Origin: an uncultured bacterium
GTDB taxonomy: Bacteria > Planctomycetota > Uabimicrobiia > Uabimicrobiales > JABWCH01
Assembly: GCA_938003875.1 (NCBI GenBank)
Contig: CALKWO010000299.1
Location: 1-7,035 of the forward strand
Length of the DNA: 7,035 nucleotides
Direction: 5' to 3'
The notes under the pieces are model-generated. The model ran no database searches. It was given only the letters and a program-made list of their open reading frames with translations, and was not told the DNA's origin. Position 1 is the stretch's first letter. The number at the start of each line of letters is the position of its first letter. A program made the translations under genes and the position numbers. This document shows positions 1 through 6,960 of the stretch, one piece after another.

Positions 1-6
1 TCAAGC

Positions 7-1113
7 TTATCGCAGCTTTAGTGTCGCAAGGGCAAAAATAGCGAGGAAGATTTCTATAATCCAGAATCTCATGACTACTTTGCTTTCTTCCATGCCATTG
101 AGTACAAAATGGTGGTGGATAGGAGCGCATCGAAACACACGCCTTCTGGTAAGCTTAAACCAGAAAACCTGAATCATGACAGAAATCGCTTCCAATACGA
201 AAATGCCTCCTATGATGCCCAAAAGGATTTCCTGGCGTAAGGCTACGGCTACATAGCCTAGAAAGCCTCCTAGCATCAAAGACCCACAATCCCCCATAAA
301 AACACTTGCAGGAAAGCCATTGAACCAAAGATAGGCAAGTCCAGCACCTACTAAAGCAAGACAGCATATAGAAAGCTCTCCAGAGCCTGGAATATATGTA
401 ACTTCCAAATAGGAAGAGAAGTCTCTCCGCCCTACAATATAAGAGATAATGCTCAGGGTTGTACTGACAATGATAGTACAGCCAATCGCCAGCCCATCAA
501 GACCATCTGTCAAATTGACGGCATTAGAGCTGCCTATGATAACCAAAGTCGCAAAAAGGATGAAAAGAATGCCTCCGCCTATAGCCAGATTTATTTTTAA
601 AGCCTTCAGAAAGGGAAAATAGAGATAAAGCAAGTCAGGGTTATCTTTTATTGTTTTCCATAAAACTATGGACAGAGAAACAGACACAACGAGCAATAAA
701 GAAAACTTTCCTCTTGCAGTCAGCCCTTTCTTGTTGCTGAAAGCTTTGATGACATCATCCAGAAGTCCAACAAGAGCAAAGCCAAAAGTGGAAAGAATAG
801 CCCACCACACATAGTGATTATCCAGTCTGGCCCATAAAAAAATGGAAAAAAGAAAGGAAAAGACTATCAGAACGCCGCCCATAGTAGGAGTATTTTTTTT
901 CTTTTTGTTATTGCGCAGGTCTTCGCATGGAGATTTATCACACGCATCCATGAACTGCATTTTCTTAAGTTTTTCAATAACAATAGGGCCAAAAAGAATG
1001 CCCATCATAAAGGCTGTAAAAAAAGCCAGAGCACCTCTTACAGTGATATGGTCTGTAAACTTTAGAAATTCAATAGGTTTAGCAAAACAATCCCAGCAAA
1101 TATAGTACAACAT
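7..1113 (-). CDS. mraY: Phospho-N-acetylmuramoyl-pentapeptide-transferase (MraY, translocase I)
   Basis: MraY is an integral inner-membrane enzyme that transfers phospho-MurNAc-pentapeptide from UDP to undecaprenyl phosphate, giving lipid I. The 368-residue protein has the usual family length and about ten hydrophobic segments. Family motifs appear in order: TPTMGG (75-80), the Asp pair in LLDDVIK (119-120), NLTDGLDGLA (200-209), FMGDCGSL (272-279) and the PIHHHF histidine triplet (333-335). The C-terminus, RFWIIE...LATLKLR, is also typical. The open frame runs five codons further upstream to a TTG, but the ATG at 1113 is chosen because GAGG lies 5 bases before it. It begins 22 bases after the murF stop and is probably translated from the same mRNA. 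It stops 7 bases from the window edge, so a further mur gene such as murD may follow outside. One oddity is the run of four lysines (70-73) just before TPTMGG. The identification is secure. Confidence 0.97.
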   Translation of the reverse strand: MLYYICWDCFAKPIEFLKFTDHITVRGALAFFTAFMMGILFGPIVIEKLKKMQFMDACDKSPCEDLRNNKKKKNTPTMGGVLIVFSFLFSIFLWARLDNHYVWWAILSTFGFALVGLLDDVIKAFSNKKGLTARGKFSLLLVVSVSLSIVLWKTIKDNPDLLYLYFPFLKALKINLAIGGGILFILFATLVIIGSSNAVNLTDGLDGLAIGCTIIVSTTLSIISYIVGRRDFSSYLEVTYIPGSGELSICCLALVGAGLAYLWFNGFPASVFMGDCGSLMLGGFLGYVAVALRQEILLGIIGGIFVLEAISVMIQVFWFKLTRRRVFRCAPIHHHFVLNGMEESKVVMRFWIIEIFLAIFALATLKLR

Positions 1114-1118
1114 TTTTT

Positions 1119-1122
1119 CCTC
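1119..1122 (-). promoter_or_regulatory. Ribosome binding site of mraY
   Basis: On the minus strand GAGG is followed by a 5-base A-rich spacer and then ATG at 1113. The upstream in-frame TTG at 1128 overlaps this region and has no comparable site at the right distance. The site therefore sets the start at the ATG. Confidence 0.75.
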
Positions 1123-1135
1123 AAGCAATAAGCTT

Positions 1136-2509
1136 TTACTTTGATAAATAGTTTGTAATTATCGTAACAAAATCTTCCAATTTTACCCTTCTGGAAGCTT
1201 TTAGCAAAATGCTATCACCTTCTTTCAACAGAGGTAAAAGAACCTTCTCGATATTTGTGTTGTTTTCAAAATAGAAGATTTTTTCTTCTTTCATTCCTGA
1301 ATCTTTTGCCCCGAAAGCAATATCTTGAGCTTCTTTCCCTACTGCAAAAAGAAAATCCAAATTCTGTCGGGCAGCTTCCTGCCCTATCATGTAATGAAAA
1401 TTCTGGCTTTCTTTCCCTAATTCCAGCATACTTCCCAAAATGCCTATTTTCCTTTTGGCCTTGGATTGGCCAAGGCATTCCAGAGCAGAAGACATGGATT
1501 TGGGATTAGCGTTATAAGCATCGTTGATTATGGTTATCCCCTTGACCTCTGTTACTTCCATACGCATAGCAGGTAAAGATAATCCTGCTATACAGGTCTT
1601 TATCTCTTCTCTCGTCATCCCAGCTTCTCTAGCTATAGCTATGGCTCCCAGAAGATTGTAAATATTATGGGTGCCTGGCAAAGGAGAAAAGTAACAATCG
1701 CCTTCCATTTCAAACGAAATGCCATTCTCCTGTCTTTGAATTCTTTTTGCCTGAAGATTGCTTTCTTGCTCGCAACTGAAGGTAATCACTTTCCCAGGAA
1801 ATTTTTGGGCGATTCTACGGCAGGCAGGGTCATCAGCATTGGTTATGAAAACACTTTCTTTCGACATCCCCAGGAGAAGCTCTGATTTCGCTTGTTCTAC
1901 TCCTGCAAGACTGCCAAAGCCTTCCAGATGGCAGGGCGCAATGCAGGTAATAAGGCCTATATCTGGCTTAACCATTTTAGATAGAGGCATAATTTCTCCT
2001 GGTGCATTTGCCCCTAATTCCATGACAAGCACCTGGTGTTCTGGCTCTATTTCAAGCAAAGTTAAAGGAACCCCTATATTGTTATTAAAACTTTTAGGCG
2101 ATTTTAATACATTGAAGCGAGAAGAAAGAAGACTGCAAGCAAGATGCTTGGATGTGGTCTTTCCCACAGAACCTGTAATTGCAATACGGAGCAGATGAAA
2201 TTTTTTATAATAGTAAGAAGCAATTCGTTCTAATGCCTGTAGAGTACAATCTGTCTGAATGATAGGAATTAAGATTTTGTCATTAGCATAGTTTCTGTTG
2301 ACAACTATGGCTGCTGCATTTTTTTTGTATGCTTCCATCACAAAATTATGTCCATCAAAGTTTTCACCCTTCAAGGCAAGGAAGCATTGTCCTTCAGAAA
2401 TAGTACGGGAATCTGTACTCAAGCCATGTATTTCTTTAAATATAGACGGATTGTTTCCTATTTTTCCTTCTACGACTTTTAGTAGTTCTTCTGTTGCTAA
2501 TTTTAGCAT
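1136..2509 (-). CDS. murF: UDP-N-acetylmuramoyl-tripeptide--D-alanyl-D-alanine ligase (MurF)
   Basis: MurF is the cytoplasmic ATP-dependent Mur ligase that adds D-Ala-D-Ala to UDP-MurNAc-tripeptide, the last soluble step before MraY. The 457-residue length fits the family. The N-terminal substrate domain has STDSR (31-35) and ALKGENFDGHNF (45-56). The central ATPase domain has the P-loop GSVGKTTSK (113-121), NNNIGVPLTLL (142-152), ELGAN (164-168) and HLEGFGS (194-200). The C-terminal domain starts near PAMRMEV (313-319) and has NDAYNANP (329-336) and the KASRRVKLE stretch (438-446) that matches the usual GSR-x-M-x-LE end. The P-loop has Val where Asn is more usual (GSNGKTT), a mild variation that keeps the Lys and Thr residues. 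The ATG at 2509 has AGGA 7 bases upstream. It starts 21 bases after the FHA/pseudokinase stop and ends 22 bases before mraY, consistent with one operon. murE is not next to it in this window. Confidence 0.96.
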   Translation of the reverse strand: MLKLATEELLKVVEGKIGNNPSIFKEIHGLSTDSRTISEGQCFLALKGENFDGHNFVMEAYKKNAAAIVVNRNYANDKILIPIIQTDCTLQALERIASYYYKKFHLLRIAITGSVGKTTSKHLACSLLSSRFNVLKSPKSFNNNIGVPLTLLEIEPEHQVLVMELGANAPGEIMPLSKMVKPDIGLITCIAPCHLEGFGSLAGVEQAKSELLLGMSKESVFITNADDPACRRIAQKFPGKVITFSCEQESNLQAKRIQRQENGISFEMEGDCYFSPLPGTHNIYNLLGAIAIAREAGMTREEIKTCIAGLSLPAMRMEVTEVKGITIINDAYNANPKSMSSALECLGQSKAKRKIGILGSMLELGKESQNFHYMIGQEAARQNLDFLFAVGKEAQDIAFGAKDSGMKEEKIFYFENNTNIEKVLLPLLKEGDSILLKASRRVKLEDFVTIITNYLSK

Positions 2510-2530
2510 ATAGACATCCTAAAGTATTGT

Positions 2531-3628
2531 TCATTTATGCTTTTCCAAGGTTTGAAGCAGCGTTTTATAAAAACTTCTGGCAGAAGGAATATTTTTTTGC
2601 AACAATATATCTTCCAATATTTGTTTTATATCCTCTGGCAGATCAGAATCCGTAGACAGAGAGAGGTTTCCTGTAATGAGATAGCAGAGAATACACCCTG
2701 AAGCAAATATATCTTGCTGTATAGTCGTAAGATTTGAGGCCTGGTAGGGAAGCATTTCTGTCTGCCATTGCGAAAACACCAGCCCATTTTCTTGTAAAAA
2801 TTGGTATAACGATATATCCAGCAATTTGACGCACTTTGTCCCAGATTCTATTAAAACATTATGTATACAAAGCCCTCCATGGGAATAGCCTTTAGAATGA
2901 AGATAGTCCAAAGTTGCAGCGATGTTTAAAAGGATTTTTATAGCTTTTCCAGGAGACAGAGCTTTTTTCTCTTGTATTATCTCATAAAGATTTTTTCCTT
3001 CGACATAATCGCCAATAAGGATACATTTCTCCTTTTCCCAGAAAATATCATAAACAGGAACTATGCAAGGGTTTTTTAAAGATTGAAAGGCTCGCAGCTT
3101 GTATTCCAATTGTTCTTTTCTGCTCTCTTCTAATGCTGAAGACCAGGAAAACATTTGAAGACGTACAATATTTTTATGACTTCTATTTTCCGCCTTATAA
3201 ATACTTGTATATTCATTTTTATAAATATGTTGTAATATTCGATAGTTTCCAAGACTTTCAGATCTTTCTTCCTGCCTTTCCTGCTCTTCAAAAACCTGTG
3301 TGATTTCACTAAAGGATTCATGTACTACTTTAGGAATCGAAATTTCAAACAATAGCAATGTTGTCCCAATTTGTATTTCATCTTTATCGTTCAGCACAAC
3401 TTTGTCTATTTTTTTCCCATTTATATATGTACCATTCTTGCTCGCTAAGTCTGCTATCCAAAATTGGCCTTCCTGCTCACTGATCTCGCAGTGGTTGCTT
3501 GAACTTTTGCTATCTTTCAGACAGAAAGAGCACTTATGGCTTCTTCCTATAACCGTTTTGCGATTGGAACGCAAGGTCATAGAAAGGCCTTGATTATTGC
3601 CTTGTAAAATAGTGATTTTGCCATTCAT
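2531..3628 (-). CDS. FHA domain fused to a predicted Ser/Thr pseudokinase
   Basis: This is a soluble protein of 365 residues with no signal peptide or membrane segment. Residues 3-98 form an FHA domain (phosphothreonine reader): VIGRS with Gly28/Arg29, SSNH with Ser43 and His46, and SKNGTYING with Asn65/Gly66 are all present. After a charged Glu/Gln/Arg-rich linker (about 105-127), residues 128-360 follow the protein-kinase fold: IVPVYDIF, GDYVEGKNLYEII, ATLDYLHSKGYSHG, KLLDIS and DIFASGCILCYLITG. The catalytic residues are largely lost. There is no glycine loop, the VAIK-like site reads VRLQ (155-158, Gln for Lys), HRD reads HGG (250-252), DFG reads DIS (271-273) and APE reads ASN. The catalytic-loop Asn (257) and the DFG Asp remain. 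I infer a phospho-dependent scaffold rather than an active kinase. It is first in the unit with murF and mraY, suggesting a link to wall synthesis. The open frame extends 10 codons to a TTG, but the ATG at 3628 has a ribosome binding site and that TTG lies upstream of the predicted transcription start. Confidence 0.9.
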   Translation of the reverse strand: MNGKITILQGNNQGLSMTLRSNRKTVIGRSHKCSFCLKDSKSSSNHCEISEQEGQFWIADLASKNGTYINGKKIDKVVLNDKDEIQIGTTLLLFEISIPKVVHESFSEITQVFEEQERQEERSESLGNYRILQHIYKNEYTSIYKAENRSHKNIVRLQMFSWSSALEESRKEQLEYKLRAFQSLKNPCIVPVYDIFWEKEKCILIGDYVEGKNLYEIIQEKKALSPGKAIKILLNIAATLDYLHSKGYSHGGLCIHNVLIESGTKCVKLLDISLYQFLQENGLVFSQWQTEMLPYQASNLTTIQQDIFASGCILCYLITGNLSLSTDSDLPEDIKQILEDILLQKNIPSARSFYKTLLQTLEKHK

Positions 3629-3636
3629 TCTGAAAT

Positions 3637-3642
3637 CCTCAC
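3637..3642 (-). promoter_or_regulatory. Ribosome binding site of the FHA/pseudokinase gene
   Basis: On the minus strand GTGAGG lies 8 bases before the ATG at 3628. The alternative upstream TTG start (3658) lacks such a site, so this supports the shorter 365-residue protein, which begins MNGKITILQG and leads directly into the first FHA strand. Confidence 0.75.
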
Positions 3643-3659
3643 TTGATTCATTTGCCAAA

Positions 3660-3688
3660 ATACTATCTTTTTTTAGTTGCTATGTCAA
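3660..3688 (-). promoter_or_regulatory. Predicted sigma70-type promoter for the FHA/pseudokinase-murF-mraY unit
   Basis: Read on the minus strand, a perfect -35 box TTGACA (3688-3683) is followed by a 17-base spacer and a -10-like TAGTAT (3665-3660, four of six consensus bases). Transcription would start near 3653, about 25 bases before the ATG at 3628. The spacer holds a run of seven A. The call assumes that this organism's main sigma factor uses the standard consensus. Confidence 0.6.
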
Positions 3689-3739
3689 AATAATTCTACG
3701 ATTCTATAGTATCGCTCTTGCTAAACATCAAGATTGTTG

Positions 3740-3768
3740 TTGATTTATGCACACTTTTAAGCGATAAT
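3740..3768 (+). promoter_or_regulatory. Possible sigma70-type promoter for the hydrolase unit
   Basis: TTGATT (3740-3745, four of six -35 bases) and GATAAT (3763-3768, five of six -10 bases) are separated by 17 bases. Transcription would start near 3775, just before the palindromic repeat, so the repeat would form most of a leader of roughly 115 bases. AT-rich DNA throws up such matches by chance, so this is weaker than the minus-strand promoter. Confidence 0.4.
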
Positions 3769-3785
3769 AGGTTTTACAAATTACA

Positions 3786-3871
3786 AGGGGCGTTGCCCCT
3801 GGCTATCATATTTCGCCCCTTCGGGGCTAAGATTAGAATATATACTGCGGACGGGTATAAACCCCATACCG
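3786..3871 (+). repeat. GC-rich palindromic repeat-like element in the hydrolase leader
   Basis: The element contains several inverted repeats. AGGGGC/GCCCCT (3786-3791 with 3795-3800, loop GTT) and GCCCC/GGGGC (3815-3819 with 3823-3827, loop TTC) form two compact hairpins joined by a short AT-rich linker. GGTAT/ATACC (3854-3858 with 3866-3870) can form a third, and GGGT/ACCC (3853-3856 with 3861-3864) is an alternative pairing. The GC content stands out against the AT-rich surroundings. Read in the hydrolase frame it gives LQGALPLAIIFRPFGAK, a peptide I remember from short hypothetical proteins in many unrelated bacteria, which suggests a dispersed noncoding repeat. There is only one copy in this window, so the repeat status rests on memory and not on a comparison here. 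The strand given is that of the downstream gene; the true orientation is unknown. Confidence 0.6.
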
Positions 3872-3876
3872 AATTT

Positions 3877-3881
3877 AAGGA
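3877..3881 (+). promoter_or_regulatory. Ribosome binding site of the hydrolase gene
   Basis: AAGGA lies 7 bases before the ATG at 3889. It supports starting the hydrolase after the palindromic element rather than at the far upstream in-frame start at 3718, which would place the repeat inside the protein. Confidence 0.75.
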
Positions 3882-3888
3882 AAACATC

Positions 3889-4824
3889 ATGTCTGTAGAA
3901 TCTTTCTCTACAATAGCAAAATCAGAATCAAAATGGAAAAAAAGATTTAGAGTTTTTTTTATTTTTATTGTATTTTTTTTAATAGGGCTTATGGTTATTG
4001 ATATGTTTTATGGGAAATGGGTGGAAAAACAGCTAGAAAAAGATCTTGCCAGCCATAGCATCTCTGTTTCTGAACTATCCTATCTCCGTCCTGGCCAAAA
4101 AGAAGTTTGCCTTCTAATACATGGATATTGTGATTCTCCTGCCACATACAAATACCTGGCAGAAGAATTAAAAAAACAAGGGTATGATTATTATGCCATG
4201 ATGCTGCCCGGTCATGGAACAACGCCTAAAGATCTGGCAAGCAAAACCTGGAACGACTGGTATAGCAAGGTTGAAAAAAACTATCTGGAGCTCAAACAAA
4301 AATATGCCAGGGTTTGGGTAGTTGGTTTTTCTACAGGGGGAACCCTTACGTTGCGTCTAGCCCAGATGAATCCTGTAGATGGAATCATCCTGATTGCGCC
4401 TTTCTTGCGATGCCCCAAAGTGATAGGAATAGCACCAGAAAACATTTTCCATCTACTCCACAAGATAATGTATAAGACAAAATATCTCAGGAAAGTCGCT
4501 CCTGCTGGAATTGGAGATGAAAATCTGCGTAAAGAATTTGTGGAATATCGTTATCTTCCTGTATCGACCACAGCTTCTCTATTTGAGCTTGCGTCTATTA
4601 CAAGCCAGAAGCTTTCTAATATAACAAGCCCAACACTTATCCTTCATGGAGTACACGATAAAAGTGCCGATCCTAAAATGAGCCAGGAACTACTCAATGC
4701 TATCGATAGCAAAGATAAGAAACTACGTTATTTTGAAAATTCTTATCATGTCGTTGTTTTAGACAAAGAAAAAGACCAGGCTATCTCTGAAATTATAACG
4801 ACTTTAAATCGTTGGAAAAAATAA
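3889..4824 (+). CDS. Membrane-anchored alpha/beta hydrolase, Est30-like carboxylesterase/lipase
   Basis: The 311-residue protein has a basic N-terminus (KSESKWKKRFR), one membrane segment (about 20-42) and an alpha/beta-hydrolase domain. By the positive-inside rule the catalytic domain should face outward. Visible elements are the oxyanion HG (78-79, in LLIHGYCDSP), PGHGTTP (107-113), the nucleophile elbow GFSTGG with Ser148, the acid Asp257 in LHGVHD, and the base His287 in NSYHVVVLDKEKDQ. The last stretch and its position resemble Est30-type carboxylesterases and monoacylglycerol lipases as I remember them. A short-chain ester or lipid substrate is likely, but the actual substrate cannot be read from the sequence. 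The frame is open from 3718, but the extra 57 residues come from the leader and the repeat, and the ATG at 3889 has a good ribosome binding site. The next gene follows after 21 bases and is probably co-transcribed. Confidence 0.9.
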   Translation: MSVESFSTIAKSESKWKKRFRVFFIFIVFFLIGLMVIDMFYGKWVEKQLEKDLASHSISVSELSYLRPGQKEVCLLIHGYCDSPATYKYLAEELKKQGYDYYAMMLPGHGTTPKDLASKTWNDWYSKVEKNYLELKQKYARVWVVGFSTGGTLTLRLAQMNPVDGIILIAPFLRCPKVIGIAPENIFHLLHKIMYKTKYLRKVAPAGIGDENLRKEFVEYRYLPVSTTASLFELASITSQKLSNITSPTLILHGVHDKSADPKMSQELLNAIDSKDKKLRYFENSYHVVVLDKEKDQAISEIITTLNRWKK

Positions 4825-4845
4825 TGTTATGAAAGGTTATTTTTT

Positions 4846-6960
4846 ATGAAAATTTCTCTTTGTTTATTTCTTCTTTTTATCTTTACTCTATCTCTCCTGG
4901 GACAAGATTTCCCTGATTTATTTAAAGATGAAAAAATTCTTCCTATTGAAAAATATGATGCTGATATTCTTTTCAAAAATTTGCCACAGAATATAGTAAA
5001 AGAGAATGGACTGGAAACATTGCAGATTCATATTGAAGAAATTTTAGTACAATCTATACGCAAAAAATTATATAAAGTACAAATCTATATTGTTTTCCAC
5101 TATGGAAGATTTTTATGCGAAAATGGGAAAGAAGAACAGGGATTTCCTTATCTTATAAAAAGCCTGGACTGGATGGACCAACTTTTTACTCCAGAGCAAT
5201 TCAACAAAGAAGAAATTTTACCTGAGACCTATCAGTATATCTTTCGCTATATAAAATCTCTCCCCATTTCTTCAGAAAAGATTCATAGCTGGCTTCTATA
5301 CATCAGGGATGTAAAGCCCAAATACCTGAGCTGGACTTTGATTCGAGAGTCTTTACTTGGATCTCTGGCAGAAATAAGCTACCAGCTCGCTGAAAAAAGT
5401 CAGAATAACTATAGAAAATTAAATTTTCTCAAAGAATCTAAAATCGCTTGTAGCAGCTTTAGTAACTACTATCCCCAAAGCAAAGATATAGAAAAAATCC
5501 AACAAATACAAAAAAATATTTTGCAAGCCTTAGCATCCAAAGCACAAGAATCTATGCAAAGGTTTCAAAAAGAGCAGGATATACAAGCAGGACAAGAGGC
5601 AATACTGGCCATGCAGATGCTACAGGAATCGGGCTTGACTGAAGAACAAGAGCAGCAATATAAGCAAATCCAAAACCAGGTAAAAGAATGGCAAACAGCA
5701 CAACATACGAAGAAAGCCTGGAGCGGAACACTGGTAAGCCTTCTGCTGATCGCTCTGGTTTTCGTTTTTACTTTACGTAAACCTTCTGTTTCTTCCGATA
5801 TGCAGGAAGATCTATGCTGGATGAACAATGATCCAATTGGTGTTTTCTTTGAAAAGACAAGGCTTTCTATTGTTTCTATTTTTGCTCTGTTTTTTATCCT
5901 CGATGGCGTAGTCGTGATTGCATGGGCACTGATCAATCGTACTTTTGCTCCTTATCTGCCTCAAAGTGAAAATAGTTTTTGGCAGCCCATCCTTCTGTTT
6001 ATCAATCAGTTTTCCTGTGATCGCAATATCATGACCTTTACCGAAGATTTTGCTGGCCGTCTTAATTATTTGCTCAATGCCCCCTTGGGAAGCACTCTTA
6101 TCTATTATTTCTATCGCATGATACAAAAGCACTACAATCTAATACGGACTGGCCTGGTATATCAGGGAATGGAGCGACCTGAAGAATCAGCCCGATTTGA
6201 AAAATTCTATCGTTTATTCGTTTCTCCCCTGTTTCCTATCATTGCTATGATCATAGCATTATCCCTCTCTCATCTGATAGCGATGCGTAAAGTAGGATTA
6301 TGGAATTCTCTGAGCGAAGGATCATTAGGATGGTATACCCGCTATTTCCATTCGGTCATAACCTACTATGTATTTGCCTTATTTATCATAAAGCTTTTGA
6401 TTTCGGTAGGATGGCAATTCAAGCAAAGACGCTGTCCTCTGGTTCTGCATCCAGTCCACCATGATGGTTGTGCTGGAATGGCGACATTTGGGAAAGTAAG
6501 TCTTGCCAGCAATTTTATCATCTGTCTTTTGGGCGTATTTCTGGCGGTAAATGTAGGAAGAAGTGCTATCATGGAATGGGATTCTCCTATTACCTGGTTT
6601 GGAATCATTGCCTATACAACCCTGGCACCTTTCCTTTTCTTTTATCCCTTTTTCAATATTCATTATAAATTAAGCCAGGCTCGCACTCAGGAATTGCGCT
6701 ATCTTCAAGGCTATTTACAAAGATACTACGAGCAATTCCGCTTCATACTTTCTCAGCCACATACAGAGGTTCAAATCGCCAATGATCAAAATCTACAGAG
6801 AATATTAGAGCAATTTAACCAAATCAATGAATTCTATCAGAAGCTTATCCAGATGCCAACCTGGGCCATCAATACAAACTCTTTGGTACAATTTATAATA
6901 AGCTATCTCATCCCTATTGCTATAGTGATAGCAAAATATATATTCGATATTGAGATTTAA
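4846..6960 (+). CDS. Exported multi-pass membrane protein of unknown function
   Basis: I do not recognise this 704-residue protein with confidence. Residues 1-19 look like a signal peptide (lysine, then a Leu/Phe-rich core, with likely cleavage near LLG-Q; there is no lipobox Cys). Residues 20-290 are mostly helical and soluble, probably extracytoplasmic, with weak TPR-like pieces (about 78-115) and a Gln-rich, coiled-coil-like stretch (about 213-288) next to the membrane. Hydrophobic segments lie near 293-311, 339-363, 458-480, 502-523, 553-572, 582-605 and 678-698, with a weaker one near 405-423. Between two of these lies LVLHPVHHDGCAGMATFG (532-549), resembling an HPDG-x-GG-type motif I recall from uncharacterised bacterial membrane proteins. 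A helical loop (about 606-672) precedes the last segment. The ATG at 4846 has GAAAGG 9 bases upstream. The gene follows the hydrolase after 21 bases, so the two may act together at the envelope. A transporter, sensor or membrane enzyme are all possible. Confidence 0.85.
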   Translation: MKISLCLFLLFIFTLSLLGQDFPDLFKDEKILPIEKYDADILFKNLPQNIVKENGLETLQIHIEEILVQSIRKKLYKVQIYIVFHYGRFLCENGKEEQGFPYLIKSLDWMDQLFTPEQFNKEEILPETYQYIFRYIKSLPISSEKIHSWLLYIRDVKPKYLSWTLIRESLLGSLAEISYQLAEKSQNNYRKLNFLKESKIACSSFSNYYPQSKDIEKIQQIQKNILQALASKAQESMQRFQKEQDIQAGQEAILAMQMLQESGLTEEQEQQYKQIQNQVKEWQTAQHTKKAWSGTLVSLLLIALVFVFTLRKPSVSSDMQEDLCWMNNDPIGVFFEKTRLSIVSIFALFFILDGVVVIAWALINRTFAPYLPQSENSFWQPILLFINQFSCDRNIMTFTEDFAGRLNYLLNAPLGSTLIYYFYRMIQKHYNLIRTGLVYQGMERPEESARFEKFYRLFVSPLFPIIAMIIALSLSHLIAMRKVGLWNSLSEGSLGWYTRYFHSVITYYVFALFIIKLLISVGWQFKQRRCPLVLHPVHHDGCAGMATFGKVSLASNFIICLLGVFLAVNVGRSAIMEWDSPITWFGIIAYTTLAPFLFFYPFFNIHYKLSQARTQELRYLQGYLQRYYEQFRFILSQPHTEVQIANDQNLQRILEQFNQINEFYQKLIQMPTWAINTNSLVQFIISYLIPIAIVIAKYIFDIEI

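Noticed and set aside
1758..2198. 146-codon open frame on the plus strand opposite murF
   Set aside because: It lies wholly antisense to a clear murF, has no recognisable motifs and no convincing ribosome binding site. It is a shadow frame.
2531..3628. Annotation as an active serine/threonine protein kinase
   Set aside because: The fold is right, but the ATP-binding Lys and the catalytic Asp are both replaced and the glycine loop is absent, so activity should not be assumed.
3786..3871. The palindromic element as a rho-independent terminator
   Set aside because: Neither GC hairpin is followed by a T tract in either orientation, and the element lies between a possible promoter and the start codon of its gene.
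3949..3982. Two runs of eight T in the hydrolase membrane-segment region as possible phase-variation tracts
   Set aside because: They are Phe/Leu/Val codons of a hydrophobic segment in an AT-rich genome, and the frame is intact through both. There is no specific sign of switching.
5565..6132. Overlapping minus-strand open frames opposite the 704-residue membrane protein gene
   Set aside because: They are antisense to a long continuous gene with a signal peptide and membrane segments. Their translations show no domain or coherent hydrophobic pattern.
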